From an uncultured Lachnospiraceae bacterium (GTDB lineage Bacteria > Bacillota > Clostridia > Lachnospirales > Lachnospiraceae), in assembly GCA_949878435.1 (NCBI GenBank), contig CATLAK010000016.1, positions 16,342 to 80,341 of the forward strand: a stretch of DNA of 64,000 nucleotides. Direction: 5' to 3'. The translations under genes and the position numbers were made by a program. Below, piece after piece: positions 37,300 through 46,188 of this stretch; position 1 is the first letter of the stretch; every line of letters begins with the position of its first letter. Under the pieces are notes generated by a model. That model was not told where the DNA came from and ran no database searches. It worked only from the letters and a program-made list of their open reading frames with translations.

Positions 37300-38100
37300 A
37301 TGGCATTATTTCAAATATCCTATCCGTCAAAAGTTCTCAGAAGAGAAGCCCTTTTAAGTGTCTGCCTTCCTAATGTACGTTTTAAGGACGCCGCAAAGGA
37401 AGTTTATGATTGGAAGAAAAAGTTTGCGGTCTTATATCTTTTACACGGCGCAGGCGGCAATCATTTGGACTGGATCCGTTATTCCTGCGTGGAGAGGCTG
37501 GCAGATGAATATCAGGTGGCGGTCGTGATGCCCGCTGCGGACTTGGGATTTTACACAGACATGAAGTATGGAAGCCCTTATTTTACGTATGTGGCGGAAG
37601 AACTGCCGCGATATATGGAAAAGGTATTTCCTATTTCCGACGATCCGAGGGAACGTTTTGCGGCAGGTCTTTCCATGGGAGGCTATGGGGCGATGAAGCT
37701 TGGACTGACTTATCCTGAGCGTTTTGCCGCTGTGGCAAGCATGTCAGGAGTTCTGGATGTGAAAGGGCTTATGAGAGAAGAGGAACTGGCAAGAGAGATA
37801 GAATTAGATCAGGTGCTTGGGTGGTGCTATGGCAATCTTGCCGGGGCTAAGACACAGGAAAATGACTTGTGTTCGCTGTTAGAGCGCGCAGCAGAGCGCC
37901 GGGCGAAACTTCCCAGGCTCTTTCAGTGTGTGGGGACGGAAGACTTTCTGTATGAGATTAATCAGACGTTTCTAAATAAGGCAAAAGAACTGAAAATAGA
38001 TCTGGTATATGAAGAAGAACCCGGCATTCATGAATGGGATTATTGGGAAAAAAAGCTGCCCCGTGTTTTTGAATGGATGTTTTCGGAAAGAAAGGGATAG
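37300..38100 (+). CDS. Esterase of the EstA/esterase-D-like alpha/beta hydrolase family
   Basis: The 266-residue cytoplasmic enzyme has the nucleophile elbow GLSMGGYGAMKLGL, the oxyanion segment LYLLHGAGGNHLDW, and a C-terminal HEWDYW in which His is the likely catalytic base. Such esterases remove acetyl or feruloyl groups from sugars. It follows the permease by 12 bp with an AAAGGAGG site, so it probably de-esterifies the imported carbohydrate. Confidence 0.82.
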   Translation: MALFQISYPSKVLRREALLSVCLPNVRFKDAAKEVYDWKKKFAVLYLLHGAGGNHLDWIRYSCVERLADEYQVAVVMPAADLGFYTDMKYGSPYFTYVAEELPRYMEKVFPISDDPRERFAAGLSMGGYGAMKLGLTYPERFAAVASMSGVLDVKGLMREEELAREIELDQVLGWCYGNLAGAKTQENDLCSLLERAAERRAKLPRLFQCVGTEDFLYEINQTFLNKAKELKIDLVYEEEPGIHEWDYWEKKLPRVFEWMFSERKG

Positions 38101-38105
38101 TAAGA

Positions 38106-39797
38106 ATGAGTGGGGGATGGAAGGATTATTACCAGTGCCGCATGATAGAAGACAGAACCTGGCTAATCAGAGATCTGTACGGTGATTGCAGTTATCTTTT
38201 AGAAGGAGAAAAATATGCGCTGCTGATTGATACAGGCATTGGTCTTCCGGGATTTGAGGAAGCGGTAAGGCAGTTGACGGATAAGCCGGTCAGGGTTTTA
38301 TTGACCCATGGACATCTGGACCATATTGGCGGATGCGGATACTGGCAGGAAGTCATGATTCATGAAAAGGAGATTTCCACTTTTGGCAGGCATCAAAATG
38401 CCGGTTACAGGCAGATTATACGAGGGCTTACCAAGGAAGTGGGATTAAAGTTAAAAGAGGAAGCAATCCGGAATTGCATTCACATCAAAATCCCCCGGGA
38501 GATAAATTTCATAAAAGAAAAAGACCATGGGCAGGCAATCGATCTGGGCGGACGCAGGCTCATCATAATGGAGACACCCGGGCACACAGGGGGAAGTGTT
38601 TGCCTGTGGGAGCCGGACAGGAAGGCACTCTACAGCGGAGATACCATCTGTGAAAACCGGGTCATGCTTTCTTTCCCGGAATCCTGCAGCCCGGCGTGTT
38701 ATGGCAGGAGTCTGAAAAAGCTGGCATCTATTCAGGACAAAATACAAAAAATATATGCAGGTCACAATAAGGTTCCGCTTCCTCCTGCATGGATAGGGCA
38801 CTTTATGGACTGCGCGGCAGCGCTTGCCGGGAATCGGCAGATGGGGAGCATCGAAGAGACACCCCGTCTTCCATATCCAGTTTTCTTTCAAAACTGGAAG
38901 GAAGACCGCTTTTGTATCAACTGTGTAACCGGACCGGATGAATATACCTGCATGGTGAACAACAATTATTATACCAACGCCTGTGCCAGGTACAACCTTG
39001 AATGGATCGGGCGGTTTACAGATAAATTTCAAAAAGAAGATGGGTGGAAATCTTTTGCAGATCAGATGGGATTAACGATCCGTGAGCTGGAAGAGATGGA
39101 TGGGGCAGCGAAAGGAATGTTCCTGCCATATGATGAAAAGCTGGGAATCAACCCGCAGGATGATTCCTTCTTATCAAAACCTGTCTGGGATATCAAGGGG
39201 ACACCTAAAGATAAATTCCCTCTTCTGCTGCATTATCATCCCCTTCACCTGTACCGCTATCAAGTGTGCAAACAGGCAGATACAATCCTGTCCTATTTTC
39301 TGTTTCCAGATTATCAGGATGAAGAAACGATGAAAAAATCTTTTTCCTACTATGAAGAAATTACGACCCATGATTCTTCTCTGTCCACCTGTGTATTCAG
39401 CATCATGGCATCCAGGCTGGGGATGAAGGAAAAGGCATACCGCTATTTGGGGGATTCCGCCAAGCTGGACCTTTTAAATACCCATAAAAATACAAAGGAC
39501 GGAATCCACGCCGCCAACATGGGCGGGTGCTATATGGCTATCGTGTTCGGATTTGCAATGATTAAGATAAAGGAAAACACCATCTCCCTTTCCCCTTGGC
39601 TGCCGGATGCATGGCACGCTTACCGTTTCCGGTTCCGATATCAGGGAAGACTCGTGGAAGTACAGGTAAACAGGGATGAAAGCAGGATTCATCTGCTAAA
39701 AGGAGAACCTGTGGAGACAGAATTTTATGGCGCAAAAAAACGTCTGGAAGAAAAACAAGGACTGAAATGGAATGGCAGGGAGGTTTGCTTTCTATGA
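38106..39797 (+). pseudogene. Chimera: metallo-beta-lactamase fold joined to C-terminal part of a GH65 phosphorylase
   Basis: The 563-residue frame joins two unrelated parts. Residues 1 to about 255 are a metallo-beta-lactamase-fold hydrolase (LLTHGHLDHIGG, ETPGHTGGSV, LYSGDT, YAGHNKVPLPPAW). From about residue 265 it is glycoside hydrolase family 65 (maltose/kojibiose/trehalose phosphorylase): NCVTGPDEYTCMVNNNYYTN carries the general-acid Glu, HYHPLHLYRYQVCKQADTIL follows, then the C-terminal beta domain. The GH65 N-terminal beta-sandwich and first half of the barrel are missing, so it should not be active. It looks like an in-frame deletion of roughly 1.2-1.5 kb between adjacent genes. A perfect hairpin lies at the junction. 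Confidence 0.78.
38877..38897 (+). repeat. Perfect inverted repeat at the MBL/GH65 junction
   Basis: CCAGTTTT-CTTTC-AAAACTGG is an 8-bp perfect stem with a 5-nt loop, inside the reading frame and at the point where similarity switches from the lactamase fold to GH65. It may be related to the deletion or may be coincidence. Confidence 0.7.
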
Positions 39798-40621
39798 TTC
39801 ATGAAAAAATAAAAATTTCCACCCTAAAAGAGACAAAGGCATATATGAAGACCTATCTGCTTGAAAATTATGAGGAGATCGATCCAAACAGAAGAAGACC
39901 GCTGGTGCTGATTTGTCCGGGGGGAGGATATGAGTTTACAACAGACAGAGAGGCGGAGGCGGTTGCCATGCAGTATCTGGCAAAAGGATATCACGCCTGT
40001 GTGCTGAGGTACAGCGTAAAGCCGGCGGAATTTCCCAAAGCGCTTGGCGAACTGGCATGGTGTGTTGCCTACTTAAAAGAGCACGCAGTAAAATATGGTA
40101 TTTGCGCAGAAAAGATTATCCTGGCAGGGTTTTCGGCAGGAGGACATCTGGCAGCCAGCCTTGGCGTATTTTGGGATAAAGAATGGCTTGCAAAAGAAAC
40201 AGGACTTTCCAAAGAGCAGATGCGGCCGGGGGGATTAATCTTGTCCTATCTCGTAATCACCTCCGGGCAATATGCGCACAGAGGAAGCTTTGACCAGCTT
40301 ATGGGAACTTCCACGAGTAAGGAATTACAGCAATTGCTGAGCCTGGAAGAACAGGTAAGCAAAAATGTACCGCCTGCCTTTATCTGGCACACCCTCACCG
40401 ATGAAGCAGTCCCCGTGGAAAACATGTTCCTGTTTGTAAGAAGCCTGCAAAAAGCCGGCGTCTTAGTGGAAGCACACCTATTCCCAAAGGGTCAGCACGG
40501 ACTTGCCCTTGCCAATGAGGAGACAATGATTAAGAACTTAGGATTCGGCGTTGAAAAGCACTGCCAGAAATGGATGGATCTTTCTATAGACTGGATTCAA
40601 AATATCATGGAGGAAAGCTGA
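39794..40621 (+). CDS. Alpha/beta hydrolase, acetyl-esterase-like
   Basis: The 275-residue enzyme starts at ATG 39794, overlapping the upstream stop as ATGA, behind GGGAGG. It has an oxyanion motif LICPGGGYEFTT, nucleophile elbow GFSAGGHLAAS, an Asp in TLTDEAVPVEN and a His in KGQHGLAL, in line with the Aes/BD-FAE esterase group. It likely deacylates a sugar or xylo-oligosaccharide. Its stop overlaps the next start by one base. Confidence 0.85.
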   Translation: MIHEKIKISTLKETKAYMKTYLLENYEEIDPNRRRPLVLICPGGGYEFTTDREAEAVAMQYLAKGYHACVLRYSVKPAEFPKALGELAWCVAYLKEHAVKYGICAEKIILAGFSAGGHLAASLGVFWDKEWLAKETGLSKEQMRPGGLILSYLVITSGQYAHRGSFDQLMGTSTSKELQQLLSLEEQVSKNVPPAFIWHTLTDEAVPVENMFLFVRSLQKAGVLVEAHLFPKGQHGLALANEETMIKNLGFGVEKHCQKWMDLSIDWIQNIMEES

Positions 40622-41247
40622 TGAGAGGAATTATCTTTGATTTAGACGGAGTCATCATATCTACCGACAAACTTCATTATAAGGCATGGAAAAAAATAGC
40701 AGACAAATTAAACATAGCATTCGACGAGACAATCAACAACCGCCTCCGCGGAGTCAGCAGAATGGACAGCTTAGAAATCATCCTGGAAGGCTATCAGGGA
40801 CCAGCCCTTAGCAAGATGGAGAAGGAAAAACTTGCAGACGAAAAAAACACCTTCTATGTAGAACTTTTAGGAACCCTTCATCCTAATCAGATGGATCCTC
40901 AAGTGCCAGATACATTGCAGTATCTCCGGAAAAAAGGACTAAAACTGGCAATTGGTTCCTCCAGCAAAAACACCAAATATATATTACATCAATTAGAAAT
41001 AGAAAATTTATTTGACGCAGTATCAGACGGAACCAACATTTCAAAATCAAAACCTGATCCGGAGGTGTTTATTAAAGCAGCCACATTTCTAAACCTTCCT
41101 CCAGAAGAATGCATTGTGGTGGAGGACGCTGTTGCAGGACTCGCTGCTTTAAAGGCTTTAAAGGTAATTTTTTTAAAATTCTTGAAAAAGGCGGGCTCTT
41201 TTGTTACACTAGGAACTGGGAAATATTGTGAAATATATTTTAGCTAA
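40621..41247 (+). pseudogene. Beta-phosphoglucomutase-type HAD enzyme with lost C-terminal end
   Basis: The 208-residue frame starts at ATG 40621 behind GGAGG. It has the HAD nucleophile motif GIIFDLDGVIIST, the mutase motif NNRLRGVSRMDSLEI, motif II IGSSSKN and motif IV CIVVEDAVAGLAALKAL. Normal enzymes continue with a glycine-rich beta strand and final helices. Here the frame changes after KALK into VIFLKFLKKAGSFVTLG, which is simply the pgi promoter read in frame. A tandem 9-mer GCTTTAAAG occurs at that point. The core catalytic residues remain, so weak activity is possible. It would convert beta-glucose-1-phosphate from a GH65 phosphorylase to glucose-6-phosphate. Confidence 0.75.
41182..41210 (+). 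promoter_or_regulatory. Promoter of pgi
   Basis: TTGAAA (41182-41187), a 17-bp spacer and TACACT (41205-41210) form a good sigma-A promoter 53 bp before pgi. It overlaps the 3' end of the damaged mutase frame. Confidence 0.75.
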
Positions 41248-41262
41248 AAGGAGCGAATATTT

Positions 41263-42609
41263 ATGAACAAAGTGACGTTTGATTATTCAAAAGCAGCTTC
41301 CTTTATAGGGGATCATGAAGTGGAATCTATGAAGAAGCTGGCTATGGATGCGAAGGATCTGCTGGTTTCTAAGACCGGGGCAGGAAATGATTTTCTTGGG
41401 TGGATCGATCTTCCTGTAGATTATGATAAGGAGGAGTTCGACAGGATTAAGAAGGCAGCGGCAAAGATTCAGAGTGATTCGGAAGTTCTGCTGGTAATCG
41501 GTATCGGCGGGTCTTATCTGGGTGCAAGGGCAGCTATTGAATTTTTGAGACACAGTTTTTACAATACGGTAAGTAAAGAGATTAGAAAGACGCCTGAGAT
41601 TTATTTTGTAGGAAATTCCATCAGTTCCACTTATATCAGGCATTTGATGGATGTGATTGGGGACAGGGACTTTTCTATTAATATGATCAGTAAGTCAGGA
41701 ACGACTACGGAGCCTGCGATTGCATTCCGTGTATTTAAGGAAATGATGGAAAAGAAGTATGGCAAGGAAGAGGCGGCAAAGAGAATTTATGCCACCACCG
41801 ATAAGGCAAGGGGGTCTCTTAAGAGTCTTGCCACAGAGGAAGGGTATGAGAGCTTTGTAGTGCCGGATGATGTGGGAGGACGTTTCTCCGTTCTCACAGC
41901 GGTTGGTCTGCTTCCCATCGCAGTAAGCGGCGCTGACATTGACAAGCTTATGGAGGGCGCACAGGCTGGACGCAAGGCAGCATTGGAAAATGCTTTTGAG
42001 GATAACGATGCAGTGAAGTATGCAGCGCTCCGCAACATCCTTCTCAGAAAAGGAAAAGGAATTGAGATCCTTGCAAATTATGAACCCAGCGTTCATTATG
42101 TTTCCGAGTGGTGGAAGCAGCTTTACGGAGAGAGCGAAGGCAAAGATCAGAAGGGTATTTTCCCTGCAAGCGTGGATCTTACCACAGACCTTCACTCTAT
42201 GGGTCAGTTCATTCAGGACGGTTCCAGAAATCTGTTTGAAACGGTCATCAATATTGAGACAAGCAGGGAAGAGATTATTTTGCAGGAAGAGCCGGTGGAT
42301 CTTGACGGATTGAATTATCTGGCAGGCAAGAGCGTTGATTTTGTAAACAAGAGCGCTATGAATGGTACCATTCTTGCCCATACAGACGGTCAGGTGCCCA
42401 ACTTTATGGTTACCGTTCCCGAAGTAAATGAGTTTTATTTAGGACAGTTATTCTACTTCTTTGAGTTTGCCTGCGGTGTCAGCGGATATCTGCTGGGGGT
42501 AAATCCTTTCAATCAGCCCGGTGTGGAAAGCTACAAGAAGAACATGTTCGCACTTCTCGGAAAGCCGGGATATGAGGCGCAGAGAGAGGAACTGCTTAAG
42601 AGATTATAA
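41263..42609 (+). CDS. pgi: Glucose-6-phosphate isomerase
   Basis: The 448-residue enzyme is full length for the Gram-positive family. It contains [20 protein letters not shown], the phosphate-binding [25 protein letters not shown] and the C-terminal [18 protein letters not shown] with the catalytic Lys region. It interconverts glucose-6-phosphate and fructose-6-phosphate in the cytoplasm. It has its own promoter and an AAAGGAGCG ribosome site, so it is independent of the damaged sugar operon. Confidence 0.97.
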   Translation: MNKVTFDYSKAASFIGDHEVESMKKLAMDAKDLLVSKTGAGNDFLGWIDLPVDYDKEEFDRIKKAAAKIQSDSEVLLVIGIGGSYLGARAAIEFLRHSFYNTVSKEIRKTPEIYFVGNSISSTYIRHLMDVIGDRDFSINMISKSGTTTEPAIAFRVFKEMMEKKYGKEEAAKRIYATTDKARGSLKSLATEEGYESFVVPDDVGGRFSVLTAVGLLPIAVSGADIDKLMEGAQAGRKAALENAFEDNDAVKYAALRNILLRKGKGIEILANYEPSVHYVSEWWKQLYGESEGKDQKGIFPASVDLTTDLHSMGQFIQDGSRNLFETVINIETSREEIILQEEPVDLDGLNYLAGKSVDFVNKSAMNGTILAHTDGQVPNFMVTVPEVNEFYLGQLFYFFEFACGVSGYLLGVNPFNQPGVESYKKNMFALLGKPGYEAQREELLKRL

Positions 42610-42638
42610 TTAAATGATTGTATGAGGAATCAGTGACC

Positions 42639-42668
42639 AATACCCGGAGGAGCCATCTTCCGGGTATT
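42639..42668 (+). terminator. Hairpin terminator after pgi
   Basis: AATACCCGGAGG pairs with CTTCCGGGTATT (one G-U) around a 6-nt loop, 30 bp past the pgi stop. The U-tract is weak, so termination may be incomplete. Confidence 0.6.
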
Positions 42669-42738
42669 GCTGTATAAACAGGACTGCGCATAGGCAATAT
42701 GCCGCGGGGATGCTCGTTGAAAAAGGAAGGAAAGACGC

Positions 42739-43431
42739 ATGAATAGGATTTTGATTATAGACGATGATAAAGAGTTGTGTGCGCTGATTAAGCAAAGTAT
42801 TTTGGTGGAAAATATGGAAGCCGATGCCTGTTATTCGGGAAAAGAGGGTTTGATGAAATTACGGGAAAAGGACTACCAGACCGTTTTGCTGGACGTCATG
42901 ATGCCTGACATGGATGGGTTTGAGACTTTGGAGAAAATCAGGGCAGAAAGCAGGGTTCCCGTTTTGATGCTTACATCCAGAGGCGACAGCATATCTAAGA
43001 TACGAGGGTTGCGCGCGGGGGCGGATGATTATCTGGCAAAACCATTTTTGATGGATGAGCTGATTGCCCGTGTAGCCTCTCTAGTAAGGCGGTATACGCG
43101 CTTTAATTCCAAGGAAGGGGAAGCAAAGACCTTGGTTTTCGATGGGCTTTCCATTGACTTAGACGCTCGTTGTGTCACTACGGGAAACGGAATCTTTGAA
43201 CTGCCCAAAAAGGAATTTGACCTGCTTTTGTTCTGCGCTGAAAACCAAGGAAAGATTCTCACCAAGCAGCGGATTTATGAGGAGGTATGGGGGGAAGAAT
43301 ACTGTTTTGACGACAGCAATATTATGGCAGTAATCAGCCGATTGCGGAAAAAGCTGGAGAAAAATCCTGGAAATCCCAAGTATATCCAGACGGTAAAAGG
43401 AATTGGTTATCGTTTTAATAAGGAGGTATGA
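42739..43431 (+). CDS. OmpR-family response regulator
   Basis: The 230-residue protein has a receiver (RILIIDDDKELC, VLLDVMMPDMDGF with the phospho-Asp, AGADDYLAKPF) and a winged-helix output domain (ELPKKEFDLLLF, SNIMAVISRLRKKL, IQTVKGIGYRF). It is co-transcribed with the sensor kinase 3 bp downstream and precedes a bacitracin-type ABC transporter. It likely activates that transporter through the direct repeats at 44370-44413. Confidence 0.94.
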   Translation: MNRILIIDDDKELCALIKQSILVENMEADACYSGKEGLMKLREKDYQTVLLDVMMPDMDGFETLEKIRAESRVPVLMLTSRGDSISKIRGLRAGADDYLAKPFLMDELIARVASLVRRYTRFNSKEGEAKTLVFDGLSIDLDARCVTTGNGIFELPKKEFDLLLFCAENQGKILTKQRIYEEVWGEEYCFDDSNIMAVISRLRKKLEKNPGNPKYIQTVKGIGYRFNKEV

Positions 43432-43434
43432 CCA

Positions 43435-44358
43435 TTGTATATGGAACTTGTCGTTATCCTGTCCATAGTGATGGCAGCAGTTTCCGTTGCCGCCGCTTTT
43501 ATCATAATTGGGCGTGTGAAAAAGCAGATCATGAAAATGGAGGAAGTGCTCAGAGATGTAAAGGAGGGAAATGGAAACAGGCGTATTCTGGCAGCATCCC
43601 GGGAATTAACGGCGCCTCTTGCCTACCAAATCAACGAAATTATTGTATCCTATGAGGATAGGATTGTATCTCTCCGGCAGGAGGAGGAGACCAATAAGCA
43701 GTTGATGACAAGCCTTTCCCATGACGTGAGGACACCGCTTACCACGCTGATCGGCTATCTTGACGCGGTGCACAGAGGAGTGGTTACGGGAAAAGAACGT
43801 GAGGAATATATGGAGACTGCACGCCGGAAAGCCCATGATCTGAAGGCATACATTGATGTGCTCTTTGACTGGTTCAAGCTCAATTCAAATGAGTTTAATT
43901 TAAAGATGAATGTTGTTGAAGCGGCAGAACTGACCAGAAACATTTTGATCGACTGGATACCCATTTTTGAAGACAATCAAATGGAGTATATCATTGATAT
44001 TCCGCAACAGCCTTTTTTCGTCAAGGTGGACGTGGATGGTTATATGCGGGTTTTTAATAATCTCATATCAAATGTGATTTCCCATGCCCACGCAGATAAG
44101 ATTGAGATTACATTGGCAAAACAAGACAGGAAGGTAAAGATTCTTTTATTGGACAATGGGACAGGCATTGAAAAGGAAGATTTGAAGCATATTTTTGAGC
44201 GGCTTTACAAATGCGATAAGAGCAGAAGCGAAAAAGGCAGCGGTCTGGGATTGTCCATTGTATACCAGCTGGTTAAGAAAATGAATGGTGAAGTGACGGC
44301 GGAAAGCGAGCCGGGAAAAGGGACTGTTTTTATACTTATGTTTCCTTTGGCAGACTGA
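43435..44358 (+). CDS. Two-helix sensor histidine kinase
   Basis: The 307-residue kinase probably starts at TTG 43435, 8 nt behind AGGAGG; ATG 43441 is possible but far from the site. It has a short N-terminal membrane region, a HAMP-like linker, the phosphoacceptor motif SLSHDVRTPLTTLIGYLD, the N-box VFNNLISNVISHAHAD, the G1 box LLLDNGTGIEKED and G2 GSGLGLSIVYQLV. Little extracellular sequence exists, so the signal is probably sensed in the membrane or through a partner protein. Confidence 0.93.
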   Translation: MYMELVVILSIVMAAVSVAAAFIIIGRVKKQIMKMEEVLRDVKEGNGNRRILAASRELTAPLAYQINEIIVSYEDRIVSLRQEEETNKQLMTSLSHDVRTPLTTLIGYLDAVHRGVVTGKEREEYMETARRKAHDLKAYIDVLFDWFKLNSNEFNLKMNVVEAAELTRNILIDWIPIFEDNQMEYIIDIPQQPFFVKVDVDGYMRVFNNLISNVISHAHADKIEITLAKQDRKVKILLLDNGTGIEKEDLKHIFERLYKCDKSRSEKGSGLGLSIVYQLVKKMNGEVTAESEPGKGTVFILMFPLAD

Positions 44359-44369
44359 AATTTAAAATT

Positions 44370-44423
44370 GCAAGGTTCATGCAAGGTTGAGGCAAGGTTT
44401 ATGTAAGATTGGCATGATAGAAT
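44370..44423 (+). promoter_or_regulatory. Four 11-bp direct repeats plus -10: response-regulator-activated promoter
   Basis: GCAAGGTTCAT, GCAAGGTTGAG, GCAAGGTTTAT and the weaker GTAAGATTGGC lie head to tail from 44370 to 44413, followed by TGATAGAAT with -10 TAGAAT (44418-44423). There is no separate -35; the last repeat occupies it. The 7+4 bp periodic arrangement is like the Pho boxes bound by OmpR/PhoB-type regulators, and such a regulator is encoded just upstream. Confidence 0.75.
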
Positions 44424-44478
44424 AAAGCATGTAAAGCCGTCAAAGAAATGGAAGGCGGCAAAGCAAGGAGGTTTGAAT

Positions 44479-45402
44479 ATGCCGGAATATATCATTGAAA
44501 CAAAAAATCTTACAAAAAAATACGGCACACAAAAAAGCGTTGCAAGCTTAAATATCCATGTGCAGAAAGGAAGAATTTATGGTCTGCTTGGAAGAAACGG
44601 AGCGGGAAAGACCACCACTATGAAAATGCTTCTTGGATTGACCGCGCCTACGTCCGGTGAGATTAAGATCTGGGGGAAGTCTCTGCATGGAAATGAAAAA
44701 AAGACCCTGTCCAGGATAGGAAGTCTGATTGAGTCTCCCGGTTTTTATCCTAATTTGACGGGTACGGAGAATCTGCGCATCTTTGCAACGCTGCGGGGGG
44801 TGCCGAATAATCACGCCATTGAAGATGCGCTGAATCTGGTGGGTCTTCCTTACAAGGATAAGAAGCTGTTTTCCCAGTATTCTCTTGGCATGAAGCAGCG
44901 GCTGGCGATCGCGCTTGCGGTCATGCACGATCCGGAGCTTTTAATTTTAGACGAGCCTATCAATGGACTTGATCCAATCGGAATTGCGGAGGTGCGCTCC
45001 TTTATCCGGCAGTTATGTGATGAACGGGGAAAGACCATCCTGATTTCCAGTCATATTCTTTCGGAGATTTCTCTTTTGGCAGACGATATCGGTATTATCG
45101 ATCACGGAGCACTTCTGGATGAGGAAAGCCTTGCCCGATTGGAACAAAAAAGCAATAAGCACATTCACTTTACCCTTTCCAATACGGCGCAGGCGGCAAG
45201 AATCTTAGAGCTTCAGTTTAAGGAGAACCAGTTTTCCATATTGGACGACCATAATCTGCAGGTCCATAACCTTGCCATACCGGTGAGCGGGATGATTACG
45301 GCTTTTGTGGAAAACGGGCTGGAAGTATCGGAGGCACATACCTGCGAAGAAAGTCTGGAGGACTATTTCAAGCGGATTACGGGAGGTGAGGGAATTGCTT
45401 AG
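44479..45402 (+). CDS. ABC transporter ATP-binding protein, BcrA/bacitracin type
   Basis: The 307-residue ATPase starts at ATG 44479 after AAGGAGG. It has Walker A GRNGAGKTTTMKMLLG, signature YSLGMKQRLAIALA, Walker B LLILDEPINGLDP and the H-loop SSHILSEIS. The two following membrane proteins make it a three-gene exporter of the peptide-antibiotic resistance/immunity kind. The upstream two-component system and operator suggest induction by cell-envelope stress or a peptide. Confidence 0.94.
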   Translation: MPEYIIETKNLTKKYGTQKSVASLNIHVQKGRIYGLLGRNGAGKTTTMKMLLGLTAPTSGEIKIWGKSLHGNEKKTLSRIGSLIESPGFYPNLTGTENLRIFATLRGVPNNHAIEDALNLVGLPYKDKKLFSQYSLGMKQRLAIALAVMHDPELLILDEPINGLDPIGIAEVRSFIRQLCDERGKTILISSHILSEISLLADDIGIIDHGALLDEESLARLEQKSNKHIHFTLSNTAQAARILELQFKENQFSILDDHNLQVHNLAIPVSGMITAFVENGLEVSEAHTCEESLEDYFKRITGGEGIA

Positions 45403-46174
45403 ACTGATTATCTGTGAATTTTGGAAATTAAAACGAAGAAGATTATTTCAGGCGGCGTTTCTAACAACCTTTATCATACCCCTGCTCTATACTCTTATTT
45501 TATCGGATGCAAATCTTGACAATATGATGTCGGTTGTAAGGGAAGAAAATGGCTTTTTGATTCTGATGCCTTTGTCCGTTGTGTTAGCTGCCAATCTTTT
45601 TTTTGAAGAACATGACCATGATACATTAAAAAATCTGATGTGTATTCCGGTTTCAAAGAACAGGCTTGCTTTGGCTAAATTTGCGGTGATTTTTCTCTTC
45701 GATGTGGGTTACATGTTCGTCGGTTATGGAACTGCGATTTTACTTTCGGTTTTGACAGGTGTTCCGCTTGGCGGTTTAGTGCTGCAGCTTTTTCTTACCC
45801 TTGGAACCGGTGCTCTGCTCTTTGCGGCAGCAATGCCATGTATCTTTTTGGTGGTGTGGTGCAATAAGTCTTATATTATTTCTGTCATTATTGCATTTGC
45901 GTATACGGTGTTTAATTATATCCTGCGTATCAACGATAGCTTTATGATGGTCCCTTTGGGGCTCAATGTTGCCACCTTTCTTCCGGTTCCTGTTATCTTT
46001 CGATGGCTGTATCAGTTTCATTCACTGGAAGACGCCGGGGAAATCATGCGTGAGTTTTATCATCGGTTCAGTCCTTATTTTGTTTCAACTCCGGCAGTCT
46101 TTGGGATACTGTTTGGGGAAGGGGTGGTCTTTATGGTGCTCATGATGAAGGTCTACCGAAAACAAAGTGTATAA
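45395..46174 (+). CDS. ABC transporter permease subunit (lantibiotic/bacitracin type)
   Basis: The 259-residue protein uses TTG 45395, which lies behind GGGAGGTGA and overlaps the ATPase stop by 8 bp; the longer track start is internal to the ATPase. It has six predicted helices and the typical FFEEHDHDTLKNLMCIPVSK motif of ABC-2-like permeases. It pairs with the next gene. Confidence 0.88.
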   Translation: MLRLIICEFWKLKRRRLFQAAFLTTFIIPLLYTLILSDANLDNMMSVVREENGFLILMPLSVVLAANLFFEEHDHDTLKNLMCIPVSKNRLALAKFAVIFLFDVGYMFVGYGTAILLSVLTGVPLGGLVLQLFLTLGTGALLFAAAMPCIFLVVWCNKSYIISVIIAFAYTVFNYILRINDSFMMVPLGLNVATFLPVPVIFRWLYQFHSLEDAGEIMREFYHRFSPYFVSTPAVFGILFGEGVVFMVLMMKVYRKQSV

Positions 46175-46188
46175 GGAGGTGAAGAAGG

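Noticed and set aside
42610-42795. Minus-strand 61-aa ORF after pgi
   Set aside because: It spans the terminator and the response-regulator start and has no ribosome site.
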